From contig NZ_JAABNS010000001.1 of assembly GCF_009928425.1 (NCBI RefSeq), positions 2,852,001 to 2,916,000 on the forward strand: DNA of 64,000 nucleotides, in the 5' to 3' direction. The notes below the pieces were generated by a model. It ran no database searches. It was not told where the DNA came from and worked only from the letters and a program-made list of their open reading frames with translations. This document shows, piece by piece, positions 58,432-64,000 of the stretch. The DNA comes from Pseudarthrobacter sp. ATCC 49987 (lineage in GTDB: Bacteria > Actinomycetota > Actinomycetes > Actinomycetales > Micrococcaceae). The position numbers were made by a program, and so were the translations under genes. Each line of letters opens with the position of its first letter. The stretch's first letter is position 1.

Positions 58432-61400
58432 GTGTTTTTTCTTGAACCGGAAGTGCCGGGTTCCGCACCGGACCTGGTTTTCTCCGCGAGCGACCTCGTG
58501 ATCGCTGCCAGCTGCGAGTATCAGCTGTTGCGCAAGCTCGATGAGAAGCTGGGCCGCTCCCCCAAAGCGGTATTCGACGCCGACGAAATGCTCCAGCACG
58601 CGGCCGTGCTGGGTGACCGCCACGAGCGAAAGGTCCTGGATGGTTTCATTGACGAGTTCGGCCACTGGGATCCTGCCGCCGGCCGCGGCGTGTACGACGT
58701 CGTCCCGGCCGGGGCCATGGACCGCGCCACGCTGCTGGCCAAGCACCATGAGTCCATCGAGGCCCTGCGCTCCGGCGCCGACGTCGTATTCCAGGCGGCT
58801 TTCTTCGACGGGCAATTCCATGGCCGCTCCGACTTCCTGGTCCGCCAGGCCGACGGCAGCTACGCCGTGTTCGATACCAAGCTTGCCCGCCATGCGAAGG
58901 TCACCGCGCTGCTCCAGCTTGCCGCCTATGGGGACCAGTTGCTGAAGGCCGGGATCACGCCGGACCCGGCAGTGACCCTGGTCCTCGGCGCCACGGTCCA
59001 GCTCCCGGGCGGTGGCTTCGACTACGTCCGCAGCCACCACAAGCTGGCGGAGATCCTGCCGGTCTTCCGCGAACGGCGGGACCGTTTCCTGGCGCTGACC
59101 GCTGCACATGTAGCGCAGCCCCACACCGTGCAGTGGGGTGCCCCCGGGCTCAGCGCGTGTGGCCGCTGCGACTACTGCCACGAGCAGGTTGTGGCCACCG
59201 ATGATCTGCTGCTGGTGGCGCGGATGAATTCGGCACAGCGCAAAGCACTCCATGAACGGAAGGTTTTCACGGTCAAGGAGCTCGCGGAAGCACACCTTCC
59301 CGGCGCGAACGGCGCGCTGCTGCGCCTGCAGGACCAGGCCCGGATGCAGAGCGGGGTGGGCCCGTCCGACGGCGGCGTCCGGTACCTCAAGGAGGGAACG
59401 GAACACACCATCAGCTACCGGGTGGTCCCGGAAAACACGCTCTCGGAGTTGCCGCAGCCCAGCGCGGGAGACATCTTCTTCGACTTCGAGGGCGATCCGC
59501 TGTGGCAGGAAGGCGCCACCGGAGTCTGGGGACTGGAGTACCTGTTCGGCGTCATCGAAGCGCCGACCGGGCCAAGCGACCCCGGGGCATTCAGGCCGTT
59601 CTGGGCGCACAACCGCGAGGCGGAGAAACAAGCGTTCCTCGACTTTCTCGACTACGTGGAGAAGCGTCGGCGGGACCACCCGGACATGCACGTCTACCAC
59701 TACGCCGCCTACGAGAAAACTGCCCTCCGGAAGCTCTCCGTGATGCACGTTGCCGGCGAAGACACCGTCGACAGGTGGCTGCGTGAGGGGCTCCTGGTGG
59801 ACCTCTACCAGACCGTCCGGAACAGCATCCGCATCTCCGAGAATTCCTACAGCATCAAGAAACTTGAGCCGCTCTACATGGGGACGAACCTGCGCTCCGG
59901 GGACGTAAAAGACGCCGGCGCCTCGGTGGTTGCCTACTCCCACTACTGCGACGCACGCGACGACGGCCGGGCCGAGGAAGCCGCAACCATCCTCGCCGGG
60001 ATCTCCGACTACAACGAATACGACTGCCTCTCCACACTGGAGCTGCGGAACTGGCTCCTGGGTTTGGCCCGGGATCGCGGCATCATGCCGGACGGCGACG
60101 GCGCACCTGGTGCAGCCTCGTCCCCGGCCGCCGGCACCAGCGCGGCCCCAGCGCCGGACACCACTGAGCTGCACCCGCTGGAAGTGGCACTGGCAGAACT
60201 GGCGGATCACGGCGTCGGGCTGTCCGAGGACGACCGGAAGGCGGTTTCGATGCTGGCGGCGGCGGTCAGCTATCACCGCAGGGAGCGCAAGGCGTTCTGG
60301 TGGGCGCACTTCGACCGCTGCGAGAACGGTCCCGACACGCATCACCAGCAGGACCGCAACGTCTTCCTCGTCGAGGATGCCGAAGTGCTTGAGGACTGGT
60401 GGAAGGACGGCGCCAAGCTGCCGGAGCGGCGGGTGAAACTGATCGGCACGGTCAGCCCGGGCTCGGACCTGCGGGAGGGCAGCACCTGGTTCCGGATGTA
60501 TGAGCCGCCGCTTCCGGCCGGACTTGAAGGCACGGGGATCAACGGGACCGGGCGCAATGGCTGGTTCGGCACCGAGGTTCTGGAGTTGGGTCACGAGGAC
60601 GGCAGGGACACCGTCATCATCCGGGACAAGCTCCGCAAGACCATCGAACCCTACAGCCAGGTCCCCGTCGCGCTGACCGAAGACCAGCCCATCCAGACCA
60701 AGAGCCTCGAGGACGCGCTGGCTGCCCTGGCCTCCACCGTCGCCGCGGCATTGCAGTCCAACCCGCCCGTTTTCCCGCGTCATCCGGCGCTGGATCTCGT
60801 CCGCCGGGTTGCGCCGAGGCTGGCCTCCGGTGCGCCGCTACCCGCGCCCGGCGAGGGCCCGGACCGGTTCGTCGACGCGATCACGGAGGCGGTCGGCGCT
60901 TTGGACCACTCCTATGTCGCGGTCCAGGGGCCGCCCGGGACCGGCAAGACCCATGTGGGCTCCCATGTCATCGCCCGGCTGGTGGCCCGGGGCTGGAAAG
61001 TCGGCGTCGTCGGCCAGTCCCATGCCGTGGTGGAAAACCTGCTCACGACAGCCGTGACCAAGGCCGGCGTCGATCCGCTCCGCGTGGCCAAAGACGTGAA
61101 GCACAGGGAACCGCTCCCCTGGGCGCAACGCTCGGCGTCGGATGTGGCGCGCCTGCTCGGTTCCCCGGGCGGGGCGCTCATCGGCGGGACAGCCTGGACC
61201 ATGACGGGAGCCAACGTCCCGGCCGGGTCCCTGGACCTGCTGGTGATCGACGAGGCCGGCCAGTTCTCGCTGGCCAACACCCTGGCCGTGGCGCAAGCCA
61301 GCAGCCGGCTCCTGCTGCTCGGCGATCCGCAGCAGTTGCCGCAGGTCAGCCAGGGCTCCCACCCCGAACCCGTGGACGAATCGGCTCTGGGCTGGGTGTC

Positions 61401-62049
61401 CGCCAGCCATGCCACGCTGCCGCCGGAGCTGGGCTATTTCCTGGCCGACTCATGGCGGATGACCTCGGACCTGTGCCGGGCCGTCTCCGAACTCTCCTAC
61501 GAGGGCAAGCTGCGTTCAGCCCCGGCCGCGGACCTCCGGCGGCTCGAGGGAGTCCCTGCCGGGATCTTGACCGTGCTGGTGGAGCACAGCGGCAACGTCA
61601 CGTCCTCGCGCGAGGAAGCCGCCGAAGTCGTCCGGCAGGTGCGGCGTCATCTCGGCCTCAGCTGGCATACGGTGGACGGCACCCGGCCCCTGGACCTTGC
61701 GGACATCCTGGTGGTGGCTGCCTACAACGCCCAGGTCAACGTGATCCGCGAGGCTTTGGACGGGGCCGGCCTGTCCGGGGTTCGAGTGGGGACCGTGGAC
61801 AAGTTCCAGGGCCAGGAGGCCGCCGTCGTGATGGTGTCCATGGCGTGTTCGGCGGTGGCGGAGGCCCCGCGCGGCATGGAATTCCTGCTCTCCCGCAACC
61901 GGATCAACGTTGCGGTGTCCCGCGGCCAGTGGCGCGCCGTCGTGATCCGCGCACCTGAACTGACCAACTACCTCCCCACCCACCCCGAAGGCCTGGAACA
62001 GCTGGGCGGGTTCATCGGGCTGTGCCAGCGGTCGGTCGCGACCAGCTAA
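58432..62049 (+). CDS. TM0106-type nuclease / RNase H-like / SF1 helicase fusion
   Basis: A 1205-residue multi-domain protein. Part 1 (about 1-260): RecB-like nuclease with Asp and Lys in YAVFDTKLAR and a Cys set in CGRCDYCHEQV (about 242-252), matching the TM0106 family. Part 2 (about 340-560): RNase H-like 3'-5' exonuclease type, with IFFDFEGDP at its start and YNEYDCLSTLELRN near its end. Part 3 (about 810-1205): superfamily 1 helicase with Walker A VQGPPGTGKTH (about 831), Walker B LLVIDEAGQFS and SRNRINVAVSRGQ. Its GTG start has GGGG just before. The architecture suits DNA end processing; its exact role is not established. Confidence 0.85.
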   Translation: MFFLEPEVPGSAPDLVFSASDLVIAASCEYQLLRKLDEKLGRSPKAVFDADEMLQHAAVLGDRHERKVLDGFIDEFGHWDPAAGRGVYDVVPAGAMDRATLLAKHHESIEALRSGADVVFQAAFFDGQFHGRSDFLVRQADGSYAVFDTKLARHAKVTALLQLAAYGDQLLKAGITPDPAVTLVLGATVQLPGGGFDYVRSHHKLAEILPVFRERRDRFLALTAAHVAQPHTVQWGAPGLSACGRCDYCHEQVVATDDLLLVARMNSAQRKALHERKVFTVKELAEAHLPGANGALLRLQDQARMQSGVGPSDGGVRYLKEGTEHTISYRVVPENTLSELPQPSAGDIFFDFEGDPLWQEGATGVWGLEYLFGVIEAPTGPSDPGAFRPFWAHNREAEKQAFLDFLDYVEKRRRDHPDMHVYHYAAYEKTALRKLSVMHVAGEDTVDRWLREGLLVDLYQTVRNSIRISENSYSIKKLEPLYMGTNLRSGDVKDAGASVVAYSHYCDARDDGRAEEAATILAGISDYNEYDCLSTLELRNWLLGLARDRGIMPDGDGAPGAASSPAAGTSAAPAPDTTELHPLEVALAELADHGVGLSEDDRKAVSMLAAAVSYHRRERKAFWWAHFDRCENGPDTHHQQDRNVFLVEDAEVLEDWWKDGAKLPERRVKLIGTVSPGSDLREGSTWFRMYEPPLPAGLEGTGINGTGRNGWFGTEVLELGHEDGRDTVIIRDKLRKTIEPYSQVPVALTEDQPIQTKSLEDALAALASTVAAALQSNPPVFPRHPALDLVRRVAPRLASGAPLPAPGEGPDRFVDAITEAVGALDHSYVAVQGPPGTGKTHVGSHVIARLVARGWKVGVVGQSHAVVENLLTTAVTKAGVDPLRVAKDVKHREPLPWAQRSASDVARLLGSPGGALIGGTAWTMTGANVPAGSLDLLVIDEAGQFSLANTLAVAQASSRLLLLGDPQQLPQVSQGSHPEPVDESALGWVSASHATLPPELGYFLADSWRMTSDLCRAVSELSYEGKLRSAPAADLRRLEGVPAGILTVLVEHSGNVTSSREEAAEVVRQVRRHLGLSWHTVDGTRPLDLADILVVAAYNAQVNVIREALDGAGLSGVRVGTVDKFQGQEAAVVMVSMACSAVAEAPRGMEFLLSRNRINVAVSRGQWRAVVIRAPELTNYLPTHPEGLEQLGGFIGLCQRSVATS

Positions 62050-62052
62050 CAC

Positions 62053-62235
62053 GGGACATGCCCATTCTTCGTGCTCGAGCCCACGGGACATGCTCATTGT
62101 TAAGCGCGAACAGTGGGCAGAATGGCATTCTGCCCACTGTTCCTGGCCACGACTGGACATGTCCAATGGTCAAGGTCGCCGTGACTGGACATGTCCAGTG
62201 GCGAGCGTGACCACCGCGGGACATGTCCAGTGGCG
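62053..62235. repeat. Cluster of GGACATG(T/C)CC repeats with 32-base period and a central hairpin
   Basis: Five copies of GGACATG begin at 62054, 62086, 62155, 62187 and 62219: steps of 32, 69, 32 and 32. The last three contain the full palindrome GGACATGTCC, with CAGTGGCGA(C/G)C after copies 4 and 5. In the 69-base gap is a perfect hairpin (62108-62142; 16-base arms, centre AATGGCATT). It lies just after the nuclease-helicase stop and 19 bases or less before the OYE stop, so it is between convergent genes and may also end transcription. No protein explains it. Confidence 0.7.
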
Positions 62236-62253
62236 ACCTTCGGTGCTGCTGCC

Positions 62254-63324
62254 TTAGTTCTGGTACGCCGGGTAGTCCGTGTAGCCCTTGGCGCCTTCGG
62301 TGTAGAAGGTGGACTGGTCCGGCTCGTTGACCGGGAGTCCCTCGCGCCAGCGGCGGACCAGGTCCGGGTTGGCGATGGCCGGTCGTCCGACGACCACGGC
62401 GTCGGCGTGGCCGTCCGCAACAATCGCGGTGGCTTCCTCGCGGGTGGTGATGACGCCGAAGCCCGTGTTCAGCAGGAAGGTTCCGCCGAAACGGGTGCGC
62501 AGATCCTGGACCAGTTCGCTCGTCGGCTCCTTGTGCAGGACGCTCAGGTAGGCGAGCTTGAGGGGCGCCAGGGCATCCACGAGGATCCCGTAGGTTTCCC
62601 GGACGTCTGCCGCGTCGAGCTCCAGGGCTCCCTGGACGTTGTGTTCGGGCGAGATGCGGATGCCCACGCGGTCGGCGCCAATGGCATCGACCACGGCCCG
62701 GGTCACTTCGATAACGAAGCGCGCACGGTTCTCCGGCGAGCCGCCGTAGATGTCGTCGCGCTGGTTGGCGGACGGGGCGAGGAATTCGTGCAGCAGGTAG
62801 CCGTTGGCTGAGTGCAGCTCAACGCCGTCGAACCCTGCACCGATCGCGTTGCGGGACGCGGTGACGAACTCCTGCACGATACCCGGCAGTTCGTCGGTGG
62901 TCAGGGCATGCGGAACGGGGAATGCCTGCTTGCCCTCGTAGGTGCGGGTCTCGCCGTCGATCGCGATGGCGCTGGGCGCAACCACCTGGTGACCGCCGGT
63001 GGTGTCTGCATGGGTAACCCGTCCGGCGTGCATGACCTGGGCGAAGATGCGGCCGCCCTCGGCGTGCACGGCGGAGGTGACCTTGGCCCAGCCCTCAAGC
63101 TGAGCTTCGGTCACCAGGCCGGGCTGGCCCGGGAACCCCCGGCCGGCCCGGCTGGGATACGTGCCCTCACTGACGATCAGGCCGAGCGAGGCCCGCTGGC
63201 GGTAATGCTCGACAACCAGCGGGCCGGGAACGCCTTCTTTGCCGGAGCGGACGCGGGTCAACGGCGCCATCACGAGTCGGTTGGGCAGTTCCAGCTCGCC
63301 GAGAGTCATCGGGGAAAACAGCAT
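62254..63324 (-). CDS. Old Yellow Enzyme family alkene reductase
   Basis: A 356-residue FMN flavoprotein that reduces activated C=C bonds with NAD(P)H. The start MLFSPMTLGELELPNRLVMA is typical, as are HAGRVTHADTTGGHQVVAPS, EFVTASRNAIGAGFDGVELH, then SANGYLLHEFLAPSANQRDD with the substrate-binding His and Asn positions. It belongs to the classical OYE/NemA-like group. Transcribed convergently with the nuclease-helicase gene across the repeat cluster. The zinc alcohol dehydrogenase gene lies upstream on the same strand with an 82-base gap, so both may share a promoter. Physiological substrate unknown. Confidence 0.88.
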   Translation of the reverse strand: MLFSPMTLGELELPNRLVMAPLTRVRSGKEGVPGPLVVEHYRQRASLGLIVSEGTYPSRAGRGFPGQPGLVTEAQLEGWAKVTSAVHAEGGRIFAQVMHAGRVTHADTTGGHQVVAPSAIAIDGETRTYEGKQAFPVPHALTTDELPGIVQEFVTASRNAIGAGFDGVELHSANGYLLHEFLAPSANQRDDIYGGSPENRARFVIEVTRAVVDAIGADRVGIRISPEHNVQGALELDAADVRETYGILVDALAPLKLAYLSVLHKEPTSELVQDLRTRFGGTFLLNTGFGVITTREEATAIVADGHADAVVVGRPAIANPDLVRRWREGLPVNEPDQSTFYTEGAKGYTDYPAYQN

Positions 63325-63406
63325 GCGCAGTTCCTTTCACCAGGGATTGGGTTCACTGGCGGCAACTGCGGGGCGTCTGCAACTATTCCTGATGAGACCC
63401 GGATCA

Positions 63407-64000
63407 CTAGGGGTGGACGATGATCTTCACGGCGGTGTCGTTGTGGTTGATGAGCGTGTCGAAGCCCTTGTCCACGAGGTCGTCCAAGGCGATTCTTCCG
63501 GTGATGAAAGGCTTCAGGTCGACTTTCCCTTCCTGGACGAGCTTGATCGCGGCCGGGTGATCGCCGCAATAGGCAATGGTGCCGCGGAGGTCGATTTCCT
63601 TCAGGACGACCTTTTGCATGTCCACGGTGGCAGGACGTCCCCAGATCGACACGTTGACCACAACGCCCGCGGGCTTCACGACGTCGAGCATGGTGTCCAG
63701 CACGGCGTTCACTCCCGCACATTCAAACGCTGCATCTGCCCCCAGGCCTCCGGTCAGTTCCAGCACCCGGGCCTTGACGTCGTCGGAGCTTGGGTCCAAC
63801 ACATGATCCGCGACCCCCGAGGAAACCGCTTTCTCCTTCCGGGCCGTCGACAGCTCGGTGATGATTGTGGTGACGCCAAGGCCCTTCAGGACCGCCGCGG
63901 TCAGCAGACCAATGGGGCCCGCACCGCCGACGACGGCGACGTCCCCGGCCTTGACGTCGCTCCGGCCGACGGCGTGGTACGCCACGGCGAGCGGTTCGAT
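63407..64000 (-). CDS. Zinc-dependent alcohol dehydrogenase, C-terminal part (2,3-butanediol dehydrogenase-like)
   Basis: The gene enters from the right edge; 197 C-terminal codons are visible. EPLAVAYHAVGRSDVKAGDV leads into the Rossmann motif VVGGAGPIGLLTAAVLKGLG, followed by ADAAFECAGVNAVLDTMLDV, typical of medium-chain dehydrogenases such as 2,3-butanediol dehydrogenase. The catalytic zinc ligands in the missing N-terminus cannot be checked. It oxidises a secondary alcohol or polyol with NAD(P)+. It is upstream of the OYE gene on the same strand, which could supply or remove a carbonyl compound. No truncation other than the window edge is seen. Confidence 0.8.
   Translation of the reverse strand: MEPLAVAYHAVGRSDVKAGDVAVVGGAGPIGLLTAAVLKGLGVTTIITELSTARKEKAVSSGVADHVLDPSSDDVKARVLELTGGLGADAAFECAGVNAVLDTMLDVVKPAGVVVNVSIWGRPATVDMQKVVLKEIDLRGTIAYCGDHPAAIKLVQEGKVDLKPFITGRIALDDLVDKGFDTLINHNDTAVKIIVHP

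Noticed and set aside
57661..60783. Minus-strand frame of 1040 codons including the SOUL protein
   Set aside because: Everything beyond 58263 is antisense to the nuclease-helicase, whose domains are unmistakable.
62053..62235. CRISPR array
   Set aside because: The period is 32 bases, but the repeated core is only 7-17 bases, the intervals share sequence in part, one interval is 69 bases with a hairpin, and no cas gene is present.

Overview
The window is high-GC DNA with dense genes, frequent GTG/TTG starts, ATGA start-stop overlaps and many actinobacterial families (Rpf-LysM protein, MSMEG_6728-like protein, DUF222-HNH protein, TM0106-type nuclease-helicase, PucR regulator). The mix looks like the chromosome of a soil Micrococcaceae bacterium such as Arthrobacter or Pseudarthrobacter; this is inferred from gene content, not from a marker gene. 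I saw no rRNA, tRNA, CRISPR array, transposase, prophage or plasmid gene.

Layout. 1-5 kb: semialdehyde dehydrogenase and MHS-type symporter, a small unknown gene, a two-TM potassium channel, a VOC protein. 5-10.6 kb: SRPBCC and DinB proteins, a broken glycerophosphodiester phosphodiesterase, TerC-like protein 1, an ester-cyclase-like protein and a sigma-70 factor. 10.6-15 kb: a drug exporter, a 750-base region with no clear gene, a TM2/DUF4352 protein, a PASTA-like lipoprotein and a methyltransferase. 15-20.9 kb: an amino-acid-type ABC importer behind an FMN 2-hydroxy-acid oxidase, with a divergent PucR regulator. 20.9-31 kb: lipid kinase, cupin, RecQ, acylphosphatase, YegP-like protein, NatAB-type ABC exporter, a lipoprotein tandem whose second copy is frameshifted, and an MscS channel. 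31-40 kb: hydrolase, a winged-helix/X25 fusion, a DUF1295 membrane protein divergent from a MarR-acyl-CoA ligase operon, a SulP transporter, and TerC 2 behind a yybP-ykoY type (manganese) riboswitch. 40-51.5 kb: adenine deaminase-like enzyme, a UvrA paralogue without a UvrB-binding region, an Rpf-LysM protein with a long structured leader, an MSMEG_6728-like protein, an epimerase and a DUF222-HNH protein. 51.6-64 kb: gamma-glutamyltransferase with an OFA-family transporter and its small membrane partner, Tex, a SOUL protein, a large nuclease-helicase, a 32-base-period repeat cluster, an Old Yellow Enzyme and a zinc alcohol dehydrogenase cut by the window edge.

How genes work together. The most coherent units are: PucR + hydroxy-acid oxidase + ABC importer (uptake and oxidation of an unidentified substrate); MarR + acyl-CoA ligase + truncated DUF2177 with a dyad over the promoter; TerC 2 + winged-helix protein under a dyad and a riboswitch; OFA transporter + small subunit + gamma-glutamyltransferase. 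Several genes are visibly broken (6715-7628, 27603-28396, 36422-36691, possibly 12109-12321), so local decay or sequence error should be kept in mind.
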